From Hyphomicrobiales bacterium (GTDB lineage: Bacteria > Pseudomonadota > Alphaproteobacteria > Rhizobiales > Rhizobiaceae), in contig UBZT01000009.1 of the NCBI GenBank assembly GCA_900470155.1, positions 124,001-188,000 of the forward strand: a DNA stretch of 64,000 nt, in the 5' to 3' direction. The notes below the pieces were generated by a model. That model was not told the DNA's origin. It saw only the letters and a program-made list of their open reading frames with translations, and did not search any database. The first letter of the stretch is position 1; the number at the start of each line of letters is the position of its first letter. The translations under genes and the position numbers were made by a program. Below, piece after piece: positions 16,027 through 25,350 of the stretch.

Positions 16027-16302
16027 ATGACACAGGTCGTGACAGTCTCTGCTACCACCGCCGCCTACGCAATGGAGCCGATCAAGCCGCAGCAGCGGGT
16101 GACCGGATCAAGCCATGCGGAGGAGACCACCCGCCTTCTCGCTGAAAAGGCGGCGAAAGGTGAAGACTTCAAGCTGAGGGCAATGGTCAGCATTGTCCAA
16201 CCACCAGCGCTTGCGCTCTATTTTCTGACGGCGAGCCAACAGAAACTGGAACAGGCAACGCTGAAGGAAACCATCTCGGCTTATCGGAGTTCGGTCGCCT
16301 GA
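16027..16302 (+). CDS. small uncharacterised protein (91 aa)
   Basis: 91 aa, no recognised domain. The N-terminus is Thr/Ala-rich, and the middle (HAEETTRLLAEKAAKGEDF) is predicted to be helical and charged. The C-terminal half is more hydrophobic (IVQPPALALYFLTASQQKL). The start ATG at 16027 follows an AT-rich promoter-like stretch, and a strong terminator lies 27 bp after the stop. This supports a real monocistronic gene. Confidence 0.6.
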   Translation: MTQVVTVSATTAAYAMEPIKPQQRVTGSSHAEETTRLLAEKAAKGEDFKLRAMVSIVQPPALALYFLTASQQKLEQATLKETISAYRSSVA

Positions 16303-16328
16303 CCGCAATTCTGCTCTCCCGAATTGCA

Positions 16329-16366
16329 AAACCGCGGCCAATGACTGGCCGCGGTTTGCTTTTTTG
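16329..16366 (+). terminator. Rho-independent terminator
   Basis: A 12-bp stem AAACCGCGGCCA / TGGCCGCGGTTT with loop ATGAC is followed by GCTTTTTTG. It ends the 91-aa gene and could also stop the convergent copper operon. Confidence 0.85.
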
Positions 16367-16398
16367 AGGATCTGCCTGAGCGCGGCTGGCCTTTCAGC

Positions 16399-17418
16399 TC
16401 AGTTGGACCTGGCCGGGCCGATCGGCAGAACGACATCGACCTTGCCCGCCTTCTGAAATGTCAGCGTCACCGGAACCGTCGCACCGTCGCGGAAAGGCTC
16501 ACTGATCTTGAAGAACATCAGATGCAGACCGCCGGGCTTCAATTCCACCGACTGACCGGCGGGGACCTTGATCCCATCCGGCAACTGCCGCATCTTCATC
16601 ACATCATTGACCATCGCCATTTCGTGCAACTGAACTTCACCCGCATTGGGAGACGTTGCGGAAACTAGCACGTCGTCTTCTGCACCCTTGTTGGTGATGG
16701 TTATAAAGCCGCCGCCAACCGGCTGGCCCGGCAACATCGCCTTGGTGAAACCGCCCGACAATTCCAGATCACCGAGGGTCACGGTATCGAAGCCACCTGG
16801 ATTGGTGGCGGCGGCATGGTCACCATGGCCGGCATGCGCTGCGTGCCCGGCGTGACCACCGCTTGCGGGGGCGCCATGTCCGGCATGCTCATCTGCGCCA
16901 GCGGCCGCTGCAATCTTCAACACAGGCGCCGGGCTCTTCAGGTCATGCGGATCCTGACCGGCCGCCGCGATATCGGTCCAGGCAACAGTGGCGTCAGTGC
17001 CGCACAATTGAACGGTCGGGAAAGCCAGACCGGTTTCCGGATCAGCGGCAGCCACCTTTCCGTAGATCGTGAACGTGTCGTAGAACTCATCCGGCAGATT
17101 GCCGTTCTTGAAGCGAATCTCGACCGGACCCGAGCGCACGGCCTTGCCGTGATTGTCGTAGGAATTCTGATAATCGCCGTTGATGACTTCAAGTTCCCAG
17201 CCAGCCTTGGGCTGCGGCTTGGCGGAAATGAAGCCTTCCGGCAGCTTGATCTGAACTTCATTCGTCGCCTTGCCGTCGCAGCCATGCGGCACCTGCAGCA
17301 CGGCTGCGACATAGGAGCCGACCGCAACCGGCGCATTGGCGAAACTGGCATGCGCAAAGGCAGCACCGGTCGAGACGAGCGTAACGAGCGCTGTCGTGGC
17401 GATAAGCTTGGTGTTCAT
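16399..17418 (-). CDS. YcnI (DUF1775) - PCuAC fused periplasmic copper protein
   Basis: 339 aa from ATG at 17418, which follows AGGAG; the frame continues upstream to 17469 without a better start. A signal peptide ends at AFA, leaving a mature N-terminal His (HASFANAP), the copper ligand of YcnI domains. Residues about 22-170 are the YcnI/DUF1775 domain. A His/Gly-rich linker (about 178-205) leads to a PCuAC domain with the copper motif HEMAMVNDVMKM ... GLHLM. PCuAC chaperones carry Cu(I) to the CuA site of cytochrome oxidase. It is downstream of and probably co-transcribed with the DUF2946 gene. Confidence 0.9.
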   Translation of the reverse strand: MNTKLIATTALVTLVSTGAAFAHASFANAPVAVGSYVAAVLQVPHGCDGKATNEVQIKLPEGFISAKPQPKAGWELEVINGDYQNSYDNHGKAVRSGPVEIRFKNGNLPDEFYDTFTIYGKVAAADPETGLAFPTVQLCGTDATVAWTDIAAAGQDPHDLKSPAPVLKIAAAAGADEHAGHGAPASGGHAGHAAHAGHGDHAAATNPGGFDTVTLGDLELSGGFTKAMLPGQPVGGGFITITNKGAEDDVLVSATSPNAGEVQLHEMAMVNDVMKMRQLPDGIKVPAGQSVELKPGGLHLMFFKISEPFRDGATVPVTLTFQKAGKVDVVLPIGPARSN

Positions 17419-17496
17419 GGTGTGTCTCCTGGCCACGGCCCGTCTTGAGCGACGCACGCGGCGTGTCATCTGATCGAAAGTCGTCGGGAAATAGGA

Positions 17497-17871
17497 TCAG
17501 CTCGAGACAGGCGGTCCACGCGACCGCGGCCTTTCCATCGGCTCCGGGACAAAATCGGAGGCCGTATGCTCCAGCCGCGCGTCCAGGCCCGGAAAAACTG
17601 TCACCAGCCAGTGGTCATCACCGGGCGTCGGCAAAAGAACCGTGCAGGCCAGCCGGCAGACATCGCAGCCGTTCGCGCCCATATCATGCTTGATGGCCGT
17701 ATCGCTGACACAGAGATCGGCAAAACTGCCATCCGGCAACTGATAGGATGTCGACAGGAAGGGCGACGCCATTGCCTGGGGCGGTTTATGGGCGAAGCCG
17801 AGCGACAGGAAGGCGATGGCGCAGATGATGCGCAACGCAACACTCCAGATCCGTCCCCTGCCCATTGTCAT
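17497..17871 (-). CDS. DUF2946-like copper-associated secreted protein
   Basis: 124 aa. ATG at 17871 (MTMGRGRIWSVALRI) has GGAGT upstream; a longer frame to 18267 crosses the glycine riboswitch and is not credible. An N-terminal hydrophobic segment (ICAIAFLSLGFA) looks like a signal peptide or anchor. The core has CVSDTAIK and CDVCRLACTVLLP, Cys patterns typical of DUF2946 proteins found beside copper genes. It lies 78 bp upstream of the YcnI-PCuAC gene on the same strand. Confidence 0.75.
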   Translation of the reverse strand: MTMGRGRIWSVALRIICAIAFLSLGFAHKPPQAMASPFLSTSYQLPDGSFADLCVSDTAIKHDMGANGCDVCRLACTVLLPTPGDDHWLVTVFPGLDARLEHTASDFVPEPMERPRSRGPPVSS

Positions 17872-18087
17872 CAACTCCACTCCGATACCGGTTTGCATAA
17901 CGTCAACAGGACCGGATGCCAAGACGCATCTTGCCGCACATTCCACCGGGGCGGGAAACACCCGATCCGTCAGCGACCAACCTGCGGCCAAGCCCAACAA
18001 ATAACGCTGGCGCGACAAATATTTGTTTGCTGGCGACGTTTGCCTCTTGCCAAGCAACCGCCGCCCCCGATAATGGCACATACGACC

Positions 18088-18250
18088 TTGTTGGGAGAAG
18101 CCGGTTCGATCCGGTGCCGAAGGAGCAACCGCCCCGGAAACTCTCAGGCAAAAGGACCACAAGGCGTCGACTGGACTCTGGAGAGAGGTCTGTTTCCAAA
18201 GCAGATCGCGCCGAAGGGATAACAATCTCAGGCACAAGGACAGAGGGGGC
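18088..18250 (+). ncRNA. tandem glycine riboswitch (gcvT leader)
   Basis: Two aptamers follow each other. The first has GGGAGAAGCCGG, GGTGCCGAAGGAGCAACCGC and CTCTCAGGCAAAAGGACCAC. The second has CTCTGGAGAGAGGTC, GCGCCGAAGGGATAACAATC and TCTCAGGCACAAGGACAGAG. These are the conserved blocks of the gcvT RNA motif. In most bacteria the RNA turns on the cleavage system when glycine is high. It lies about 65 nt upstream of gcvT. Confidence 0.95.
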
Positions 18251-18316
18251 TCATGACACCGGCACAACCGTGCCTAGACTTGAGCAAGCGCGAGCGCGCG
18301 ACACCGGAGACGCCCC

Positions 18317-19456
18317 GTGGACGATCACACCGCCCTGAAACGCACACCCCTCTACGATCTCCACCTGTCGCTTGGCGGCAAGATGGTGCCGTTTGCCGGC
18401 TATGACATGCCGGTGCAATATCCGGCCGGCGTGCTGAAGGAACATCTGTTCACCCGCTCCGATGCCGGATTGTTCGACGTGTCGCATATGGGACAGGTCC
18501 TCCTGACGCCGAAATCCGGCAAGGTCGAGGATGCAGCCCTTGCGCTCGAAACGCTGGTACCGGTCGATATTCTCGGCCTCAAGCCCGGTCGCCAGCGCTA
18601 CGGCTTTTTCACCAACGACAGCGGCGGCATTCTCGACGACCTGATGATCACCAATCGCGGCGACCATCTGCTCGTCGTCGTCAACGCCGCCTGCAAGGAC
18701 GCGGACGTCGCCCATATGAAGGCGCATCTGTCCGACACCTGCACGGTCGAACTGCTCGATGACCGTGCGCTGCTGGCTTTGCAGGGACCGCGCGCCGAAG
18801 CGGTCCTCGGTGAACTCTGGGCTGGCGTCTCCGGCATGAAATTCATGGATGTGCGCGAAATCCCGCTGCTGGACGTCGACTGTATCGTGTCACGCTCGGG
18901 ATATTCCGGCGAAGACGGTTTCGAAATATCCGTTCCCAACCACAAGGCAGTCGCGCTTGCCAAGGCACTCCTGTCGCATCCGCATTGTGCCCCGATCGGC
19001 CTTGGCGCCCGCGATAGCTTGCGCCTCGAAGCCGGCCTCTGCCTTTATGGCAACGACATCGACACCACGACGACCCCAATGGAGGGCGCCATCGAATGGG
19101 GCATCCAGAAAGTGCGCCGCAGGGGCGGCGCCCGCGAGGGCGGTTTCCCGGGGGCAGACCGCATCCTGGGCGAACTGGAAAATGGCGCATCCCGCCGCCG
19201 TGTCGGCCTGAAACCCGAAGGCAAGGCACCGGTGCGCAGCCATGTGAAGCTCTTTGCCGACGCCGAGGGTAAAGCCGAGATCGGCGAAGTCGCCTCAGGA
19301 ACCTTTGGCCCGACCGTCGAGGCCCCCGTCGCCATGGCCATGCTGCCGACGGCCTACATCGTCGCCGGCACCCGGATCTTTGCCGAGGTGCGCGGCAAGT
19401 ATCTGCCGCTGACGGTGGCGGATCTGCCTTTTGTTACGCCGACCTACAAGCGGTGA
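18317..19456 (+). CDS. gcvT: glycine cleavage system T protein (aminomethyltransferase)
   Basis: 379 aa, GTG start (MDDHTALKRTPLYDLHLSLG). GcvT takes the aminomethyl group from lipoyl-GcvH, releasing ammonia and making 5,10-methylene-THF. Signature stretches are MVPFAGYDMPVQY, SDAGLFDVSHMGQ, LALQGPRAE and SGYSGEDGFEIS, followed by the C-terminal barrel. The glycine riboswitch directly upstream and gcvH-gcvP downstream fix the assignment. A RIME element lies between this gene and gcvH. Confidence 0.97.
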   Translation: MDDHTALKRTPLYDLHLSLGGKMVPFAGYDMPVQYPAGVLKEHLFTRSDAGLFDVSHMGQVLLTPKSGKVEDAALALETLVPVDILGLKPGRQRYGFFTNDSGGILDDLMITNRGDHLLVVVNAACKDADVAHMKAHLSDTCTVELLDDRALLALQGPRAEAVLGELWAGVSGMKFMDVREIPLLDVDCIVSRSGYSGEDGFEISVPNHKAVALAKALLSHPHCAPIGLGARDSLRLEAGLCLYGNDIDTTTTPMEGAIEWGIQKVRRRGGAREGGFPGADRILGELENGASRRRVGLKPEGKAPVRSHVKLFADAEGKAEIGEVASGTFGPTVEAPVAMAMLPTAYIVAGTRIFAEVRGKYLPLTVADLPFVTPTYKR

Positions 19457-19482
19457 ACACCATGATGGCCATGCCAGCCGTT

Positions 19483-19637
19483 ACCCCCCTCTGCCCTGCC
19501 GGGCATCTCCCCCACAGGTGGGGAGATCGGCAAGCGGCAAGGCTGCGCCCAATTGAAACGGACGACGCTTGGGAATTCGGTGCGCCTATCCGATCTCCCC
19601 ACCTGTGGGGGAGATGGCCGGCAGGCCAGAGGGGGGG
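19483..19637. repeat. RIME-type palindromic element between gcvT and gcvH
   Basis: The left arm ACCCCCCTCTGCCCTGCCGG and its inverted partner at the right end flank a core of about 65 bp. Nested CTCCCCACAGGTGGGGAG palindromes occur in both arms. It fills most of the gcvT-gcvH spacer, and its transcript would form large hairpins inside the gcv mRNA. Confidence 0.9.
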
Positions 19638-19694
19638 CGACTTGCTCCCTACACAAAAGAATTGAACCAACATATTTCACGAGAGGAACGAACC

Positions 19695-20057
19695 ATGCTG
19701 AAATTTACCGCTGAACACGAATGGCTGAAGATCGAAGACGGCGTTGCCACCGTCGGGATCACCACCCATGCCGCCGGCCAGCTCGGCGATCTGGTCTTTG
19801 TCGAACTGCCGGAAGAAGGCACGACCTTCGACAAGGACGCTGTTGCTGCGACCGTTGAAAGCGTCAAGGCCGCATCCGATGTCTACTGCCCGCTTGCCGG
19901 CGAAATCATCGCCTTCAACCAGGCGATCGTCGATGACCCGTCGCTGGTCAATTCGGATGCCGAAGGTGCGGCCTGGTTCTTCAAGCTGAAGCTCGCCAAC
20001 CCGGCTGATGCCGACGCCCTGCTCGACGAAGCAGCCTACAAGGAGCTGATCTCCTGA
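19695..20057 (+). CDS. gcvH: glycine cleavage system H protein
   Basis: 120 aa, standard length. ATG at 19695 ([12 protein letters not shown]) follows GAGAGG; the longer frame from 19569 starts within the RIME. The lipoyl-attachment lysine is Lys58 in [11 protein letters not shown]. GcvH shuttles the methylamine group from GcvP to GcvT. The stop shares one base with the gcvP start (TGATG). Confidence 0.97.
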   Translation: MLKFTAEHEWLKIEDGVATVGITTHAAGQLGDLVFVELPEEGTTFDKDAVAATVESVKAASDVYCPLAGEIIAFNQAIVDDPSLVNSDAEGAAWFFKLKLANPADADALLDEAAYKELIS

Positions 20058-22921
20058 TGTCGACCTCGACCGAATTTCAGTTCACCGACTACGACCCTTA
20101 CGATTTCGCCAATCGCCGCCATATCGGCCCCTCGCCGGCCGAGATGACGGAGATGCTGAAGGTCGTCGGCTATCCGACACTGGACGCATTGATCGACGCC
20201 ACCGTCCCGTCGTCGATCCGCCAGCAGGTGCCGCTCACCTGGGGCAAGGCGATGACCGAGCGCGAGGCGCTCGACAAGCTGCGCGAGACCGCCAACAAGA
20301 ACCAGGCGCTGACGTCGCTGATCGGCCAGGGCTATTACGGCACGATCACGCCGCCAGTCATCCAGCGCAACATCCTGGAAAACCCGGCCTGGTATACGGC
20401 TTACACGCCCTATCAGCCGGAAATCAGCCAAGGCCGCCTCGAGGCGCTGCTGAACTTCCAGACCATGGTCTGCGACCTCACCGGCCTCGACGTGGCGAAC
20501 GCCTCGCTGCTCGATGAAGCGACGGCCGCAGCCGAAGCCATGGCGCTTTGCCAGCGCAGCGCCAAGACCAAGGCGACCGCTTTCTTCGTCGACGAGAACT
20601 GCCATCCACAGACCATCGCCGTCATCCAGACGCGCGCCGAACCGCTCGGCTGGACGGTGATCGTCGGCAATCCCGATACCGATCTTGACCCGGTCGATGT
20701 CTTTGGCGCGATCTTCCAGTATCCGGGCACGCACGGCCATGTCCGCGACTTCTCCGGCCTGATCGCCCGTCTGCACCAGACGGGAGCGCTCGCCGCCGTC
20801 GCAGCAGACCCGCTGGCGCTGCTGCTTTTGAAGTCGCCCGGTGAAATGGGCGCCGACATCGCCATCGGCTCGACCCAGCGCTTCGGTGTTCCGGTCGGCT
20901 ATGGCGGCCCGCATGCGGCCTATATGGCGGTCAAGGATGCGATCAAGCGCTCCATGCCCGGCCGTCTCGTCGGCGTCTCGGTCGACAGCCGCGGCAACCG
21001 CGCCTATCGCCTCAGCCTGCAGACCCGAGAGCAGCATATCCGCCGCGAAAAGGCGACGTCGAACATCTGCACGGCGCAGGTTCTGCTCGCCGTCATGGCC
21101 TCGATGTATGCCGTCTTCCACGGACCGCAGGGGCTGAAGGCCATCGCCCAGCAGGTCCACCAGAAGACTGTCCTGCTCGCCAAGGGCCTGGAAAAGCTCG
21201 GCTATGCCGTCGAGCCGGAAACCTTCTTCGACACCATCACCGTCGAAGTCGGCCATATGCAGGGCCTGATCCTGCGCGCGGCAGTTGCCGAAGGCGTCAA
21301 CCTGCGCAAGGTCGGCGAAACCCGGATCGGCATCGCGCTCGACGAGCGCACCCGCCCGGCAGTCCTCGAAGCCGTCTGGCGCGCCTTTGGCGGCAAGTTC
21401 GAAGTCGACGATTTCAAGCCGGATTACCGCCTGCCGAAGGGTCTGCTGCGCACCAGCGACTACCTGACGCATCCGATCTTCCACATGAACCGCGCCGAAA
21501 GCGAGATGACCCGCTACATCCGCCGTCTGTCGGACCGCGATCTGGCGCTCGACCGGGCGATGATCCCGCTCGGCTCCTGCACGATGAAACTCAATGCGAC
21601 AGCCGAAATGCTGCCGATCACCTGGCCGGAATTCTCCGACATCCATCCCTTCGCCCCGGCCGACCAGACGCTGGGCTACAAGGAGATGATCGACGACCTG
21701 TCGGAAAAACTCTGCGCCGTCACCGGCTACGATGCGATTTCGATGCAGCCGAACTCGGGTGCGCAGGGCGAATATGCCGGTCTCCTGACGATCCGCAACT
21801 ACCACCTCGCCCGTGGTGATGCACATCGTACCGTCTGCCTGATCCCGACATCTGCCCATGGCACCAACCCGGCCTCGGCCCAGATGGCCGGCATGCTGGT
21901 CGTCCCGGTGAAGTCCAAGGAAAACGGCGACGTCGATCTCGACGATTTCCGCGCCAAGGCGGAGCATCATGCGGCAAACCTCTCCTGCTGCATGATCACC
22001 TATCCGTCGACGCACGGCGTCTTCGAGGAAACGGTGCGCGAGATCTGCGAGATCACCCATCAGCATGGCGGACAGGTCTATCTCGACGGGGCCAACATGA
22101 ATGCCATGGTCGGCGTCTCACGCCCGGGTGACATCGGATCCGACGTCTCCCACCTCAATCTGCACAAGACCTTCTGCATTCCCCATGGCGGAGGCGGCCC
22201 GGGCATGGGCCCGATCGGCGTCAAGGCGCATCTGGCGCCCTACCTGCCCGGCCATGTTTCGACCGACGGCCGTCCGGGCGCGGTCTCGGCCGGACCATAT
22301 GGTTCGCCGTCGATCCTGCCGATCAGCTGGTCCTACTGCCTGATGATGGGTGGCGAAGGCCTGACCCAGGCGACCAAGGTGGCGATCCTCAACGCCAACT
22401 ACATCGCAGCAAGGCTGACCGGCGCCTATGACGTGCTCTACACCTCGGCTTCCGGTCGCGTGGCGCATGAATGCATCATCGACACCCGCCCGCTGAACGT
22501 ATCGGCCGGCGTCAGCGTCGACGATGTCGCCAAGCGCCTGATCGATTGCGGCTTCCACGCGCCGACCATGAGCTGGCCGGTGGCCGGTACCCTGATGATC
22601 GAGCCGACGGAATCCGAGACCAAGGCGGAAATCGACCGCTTCTGCGAGGCGATGCTGGCGATCCGCGAGGAAGCCCGCGCCGTCGAAGACGGCCGGATGG
22701 ACAAGACCAACAACCCACTGAAGAACGCCCCACACACGGTGGAAGACCTGGTCGGCGAATGGACACGTCCCTATAGCCGCGAACAGGCGTGCTACCCGCC
22801 GGGCGCGTTCCGCGTCGACAAATACTGGTCCTCGGTCAACCGCGTCGACAATGTCTATGGCGACCGCAACCTCGTCTGCACCTGCCCTCCGATGGAGGAC
22901 TATGCGGAAGCGGCCGAATAA
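20057..22921 (+). CDS. gcvP: glycine dehydrogenase (decarboxylating), P protein
   Basis: 954 aa, the full-length single-chain form. It decarboxylates glycine with pyridoxal phosphate and passes the methylamine to GcvH. The PLP lysine is about Lys704 in [18 protein letters not shown]. The N-terminal half has [16 protein letters not shown] and [20 protein letters not shown]. It is translationally coupled to gcvH. A long perfect hairpin follows the stop. Confidence 0.98.
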   Translation: MSTSTEFQFTDYDPYDFANRRHIGPSPAEMTEMLKVVGYPTLDALIDATVPSSIRQQVPLTWGKAMTEREALDKLRETANKNQALTSLIGQGYYGTITPPVIQRNILENPAWYTAYTPYQPEISQGRLEALLNFQTMVCDLTGLDVANASLLDEATAAAEAMALCQRSAKTKATAFFVDENCHPQTIAVIQTRAEPLGWTVIVGNPDTDLDPVDVFGAIFQYPGTHGHVRDFSGLIARLHQTGALAAVAADPLALLLLKSPGEMGADIAIGSTQRFGVPVGYGGPHAAYMAVKDAIKRSMPGRLVGVSVDSRGNRAYRLSLQTREQHIRREKATSNICTAQVLLAVMASMYAVFHGPQGLKAIAQQVHQKTVLLAKGLEKLGYAVEPETFFDTITVEVGHMQGLILRAAVAEGVNLRKVGETRIGIALDERTRPAVLEAVWRAFGGKFEVDDFKPDYRLPKGLLRTSDYLTHPIFHMNRAESEMTRYIRRLSDRDLALDRAMIPLGSCTMKLNATAEMLPITWPEFSDIHPFAPADQTLGYKEMIDDLSEKLCAVTGYDAISMQPNSGAQGEYAGLLTIRNYHLARGDAHRTVCLIPTSAHGTNPASAQMAGMLVVPVKSKENGDVDLDDFRAKAEHHAANLSCCMITYPSTHGVFEETVREICEITHQHGGQVYLDGANMNAMVGVSRPGDIGSDVSHLNLHKTFCIPHGGGGPGMGPIGVKAHLAPYLPGHVSTDGRPGAVSAGPYGSPSILPISWSYCLMMGGEGLTQATKVAILNANYIAARLTGAYDVLYTSASGRVAHECIIDTRPLNVSAGVSVDDVAKRLIDCGFHAPTMSWPVAGTLMIEPTESETKAEIDRFCEAMLAIREEARAVEDGRMDKTNNPLKNAPHTVEDLVGEWTRPYSREQACYPPGAFRVDKYWSSVNRVDNVYGDRNLVCTCPPMEDYAEAAE

Positions 22922-23244
22922 ATCCGGACTGAACACCGGCCATCGCGTCACGGGTGCCCCTTGAGGCATCCTCGTCGCGATGGCCGCCAAGGAAAGACAC
23001 GGCAACCAAGCAGATCGGCATCCAACCGAGGCCGATTTTTCAGTTCTAGGGATCTATGCCGGTATTTTCTCTGGCGTATGCTGGGTTAAGTGGTGGGGTC
23101 GATTGCAACCTCCACCATTTCACGGCTGACGCACTGCCAAACAAGGCTCGCGGGCCGGTAGTTTACCTTGACTTGACCTCGCTTTCCGAATCCCGCAACA
23201 GTCCTGACCGGATGCAGGTTAAGATCACCAAGCGAGGTAGTGAA
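22922..23244. other. 323-bp region with a large hairpin after gcvP
   Basis: An 11-bp perfect stem CGGCCATCGCG (22937-22947) / CGCGATGGCCG (22976-22986) encloses a second stem GGGTGCC/GGCATCC, giving a roughly 50-nt hairpin 15 bp past the gcvP stop. There is no U-tract, so it may stabilise or process the gcv mRNA rather than terminate it. The remaining 250 bp is lower in GC and presumably holds the promoter of the methyltransferase gene. No other gene is apparent. Confidence 0.6.
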
Positions 23245-23985
23245 GTGTCGTTAAGAGAAACATTTTTTCAACTTGGAACACTTTGCGACAAGTTCGAGCA
23301 TTACCTTCCGCTGTACGAAAAGTGGTTCGGAAAGTTTGTAAATCGCGCACCGCGAATTCTGGAAGTCGGCGTGCAGTTCGGTGGCAGCGCCGAGATGTGG
23401 TACAAGTATTTCGGCCCCGAGACGGAGATCGTCGGCATCGATATCGCACCGCGCAGCGCTGGCACCAGCTTCCTGAAAGTCATTCAGGGCGACCAGGGCA
23501 GCACGGCGTTCTGGGACGAGATTGCCCGGATCTACGGCGAAGGCTATTTCGATATCATCATCGATGACGGAAGCCATGACAACGTCCACCAGATCGTCAC
23601 GTTGCAGAAGACCTATGGCCTGCTGCGCGATGGCGGTATCTACTGGTGCGAGGACGTGCACACCAGCTACTATAAGAATGTCCGGGTTCAGGGCGGCGGT
23701 CTACGCAATCCCGAAAGCTTCATCGAATTCTCCAAGCAGATCATCGATGTGATCAACGAGAAGCATACGAAATTTGCCATCGGCGTCGGCAAGACACAGG
23801 CAGGCCCGCATGTCGACCCGCAACTTCTTTCGCTGTTCCGCAAAGTTCAGGGCGTGCATTTCTACGACAGCATTGTCGTCCTGGAAAAGGGCGAGCCGCT
23901 CAAGTTCAACCGGATCAATTCCGCGCCGAACATGGCCTACAACAGAATAGACAATCCGCAGGCGGAAGAATTCACTCTGGACTAA
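23245..23985 (+). CDS. class I SAM-dependent methyltransferase, MycE/CmcI-like
   Basis: 246 aa from GTG at 23245, which has GAGG at suitable spacing; in-frame ATGs at 23212 and 23056 lack one. The Rossmann core shows ILEVGVQFGGSAEMW (SAM loop) and EIVGIDIAPRS. The metal-binding or catalytic DIIIDDGSHDNVHQ follows, and then LLRDGGIYWCEDVHTSYY. This pattern is seen in sugar O-methyltransferases of the MycE/CmcI type, suggesting modification of a surface glycan or secondary metabolite. GC is lower than in neighbouring core genes. A terminator follows directly. Confidence 0.82.
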   Translation: MSLRETFFQLGTLCDKFEHYLPLYEKWFGKFVNRAPRILEVGVQFGGSAEMWYKYFGPETEIVGIDIAPRSAGTSFLKVIQGDQGSTAFWDEIARIYGEGYFDIIIDDGSHDNVHQIVTLQKTYGLLRDGGIYWCEDVHTSYYKNVRVQGGGLRNPESFIEFSKQIIDVINEKHTKFAIGVGKTQAGPHVDPQLLSLFRKVQGVHFYDSIVVLEKGEPLKFNRINSAPNMAYNRIDNPQAEEFTLD

Positions 23986-24018
23986 GGTCCGACGTTCCTT
24001 GTCTGTGATCAGATTTTG

Positions 24019-24050
24019 GAGAGCGCCATCGCAGTCGATGGCGCTCTTTT
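24019..24050 (+). terminator. Rho-independent terminator after the methyltransferase gene
   Basis: A 12-bp perfect stem AGAGCGCCATCG / CGATGGCGCTCT with loop CAGT is followed by TTTT. It lies immediately before the left end of the IS110-type element, a kind of palindrome often targeted by IS1111 elements. Confidence 0.85.
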
Positions 24051-24121
24051 ATGGGATGGCCCGCCCCTCCCGCCAGCGTCGAGTTATGATGCTGGTGTGC
24101 TTGAGAGAAAGGAGCGAACCG

Positions 24122-25156
24122 ATGACCATAGTGACCCTTGGAATAGATCTGGGCAAGAACCTCAACAGTGTCGTGGGGCTGGATGCGCAGGAGCGGGTTG
24201 TCCTGCGCCGCCGTGTCAGGCGGGCGACTCTTTCAGAACTTGCAGACAAGCTTCAGCCCTGTACCGTTGCCATGGAAGCGTGCTGCGGGGCGCACCATGT
24301 TGGTCGTCTGTTTGCTGCGAAGGGACATGAGGTGCGCCTGATGTCTCCAGAGTATGTCCGCCCTTACGTCCGAGCGCAAAAGAATGACGACAATGATGCG
24401 GCGGGTATCGCCGAGGCGGCAACACGACCCAGCATGCGGTTCGTTGAGTTGAAGAGCCAGGACCGGCTCGACCTGCAGACCCTCCACCGCGCTCGTTCTC
24501 GTCTGGTCGCTGCGCGAAAGACACTCGTAAACCAGCTCCGGGCGATCCTGCTCGAGCGTGGACATACCTTTCGCCAGGGACGCGAGATCCTTGAACGGGA
24601 GATCGATCCATTCCTTTCGGAGCCACCGGCCGACCTTTCCGCACGGATGCTCAGGCTCGTCGGCGATATGCGAACTGAGTGGCAGTCCCTCAACGAGCGT
24701 ATCGATGCGTTGAACGATGATCTGAAAGAGCATGCGCGGGCTGATGAAGCGGCGAACCGTCTGACCTCAATACCGGGCATCGGTGTCCTTGGCGCAACAG
24801 CGCTCGTTGCGGCTGTTGGGGATGGTGAGGCGTTTCGCCGGGCGCGGGACGTCCCAGCCTGGCTCGGCCTCGTGCCGAAGCAGATGACGACAGGTGGAAA
24901 GCCGCGGTTACTGAGGATAACCAAGCGGGGCAACGTCTACCTGCGCATGTTGCTGATACATGGTGCAAGAGCGGCGTTACCCAGCCTATCCAAACAAGCA
25001 ACGCCTCTAGGCGAGTGGTTACGAGGGCTGTTGTCACGTGCCCACCGGAACGTCGTCATTGTCGCGCTGGCTGCTAAACTCGCCAGGATCGCTTGGGCAA
25101 CGCTGCGACGTGGCGTGCGCTTCCACCCGCAGATGGGGGCTGCTGCAATGACGTAA
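24122..25156 (+). CDS. IS110/IS1111-family transposase (DEDD recombinase)
   Basis: 344 aa, ATG at 24122 after AAGGAG. The N-terminal RuvC-like domain shows the acidic residues in LGIDLGKN, AMEACCG and KNDDNDAAGIAEA. The C-terminal Transposase_20 domain has LTSIPGIGVLGATALVAAVG and GGKPRLLRITKRGNVYLRML, which carries the region of the catalytic Ser. The frame is intact, so the element may be active. IS110 recombinases use a bridge RNA to select target and donor. Confidence 0.92.
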   Translation: MTIVTLGIDLGKNLNSVVGLDAQERVVLRRRVRRATLSELADKLQPCTVAMEACCGAHHVGRLFAAKGHEVRLMSPEYVRPYVRAQKNDDNDAAGIAEAATRPSMRFVELKSQDRLDLQTLHRARSRLVAARKTLVNQLRAILLERGHTFRQGREILEREIDPFLSEPPADLSARMLRLVGDMRTEWQSLNERIDALNDDLKEHARADEAANRLTSIPGIGVLGATALVAAVGDGEAFRRARDVPAWLGLVPKQMTTGGKPRLLRITKRGNVYLRMLLIHGARAALPSLSKQATPLGEWLRGLLSRAHRNVVIVALAAKLARIAWATLRRGVRFHPQMGAAAMT

Positions 25157-25275
25157 GCTGACGACAGACCACGAGGAATTGGTTCCGGCAAGCTGGAGCC
25201 ATGTCAGGTTGGCGGAAGGATAGTGATGGCCGGAAGGGTCGAACACCCGCGTCTCTGGAAGCCTGGTTCAAAAAA

Positions 25276-25300
25276 CGGCGCAAAAACGCCGAGTCTTTTA
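25276..25300 (+). terminator. possible terminator within the right end of the IS
   Basis: A short stem CGGCG / CGCCG with a CAAAAA loop is followed by AGTCTTTTAT. It would end transposase or guide-RNA transcription. Confidence 0.45.
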
Positions 25301-25350
25301 TGAGGACCAGAACGCGCGGATCTCCATCATGGCGAGGGCCAATGTGCCAC

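Larger units (their letters stand above)
24053..25350 (+). mobile_element. IS110/IS1111-family insertion sequence (approximate ends)
   Basis: The element holds one transposase gene. Candidate subterminal inverted repeats are TGGCCCGCCCCTCCCGCCA (from 24057) and GGCGAGGGCCA (ending 25341), which pair imperfectly as TGGCCC...TC...GCCA. The noncoding right flank (25157-25340) is about three times longer than the left, the layout of IS1111-type elements whose guide (bridge) RNA lies at the right end. Exact ends need comparison with other copies. Confidence 0.65.

Noticed and set aside
17872..18267. N-terminal extension of the DUF2946 gene
   Set aside because: The extension runs antisense through the glycine riboswitch; ATG at 17871 with GGAGT is the better start.
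20036..22066. Long open frame (676 codons) on the minus strand opposite gcvP
   Set aside because: It is the antisense shadow of a high-GC coding sequence; its translation has no domain and it covers a certain gene.
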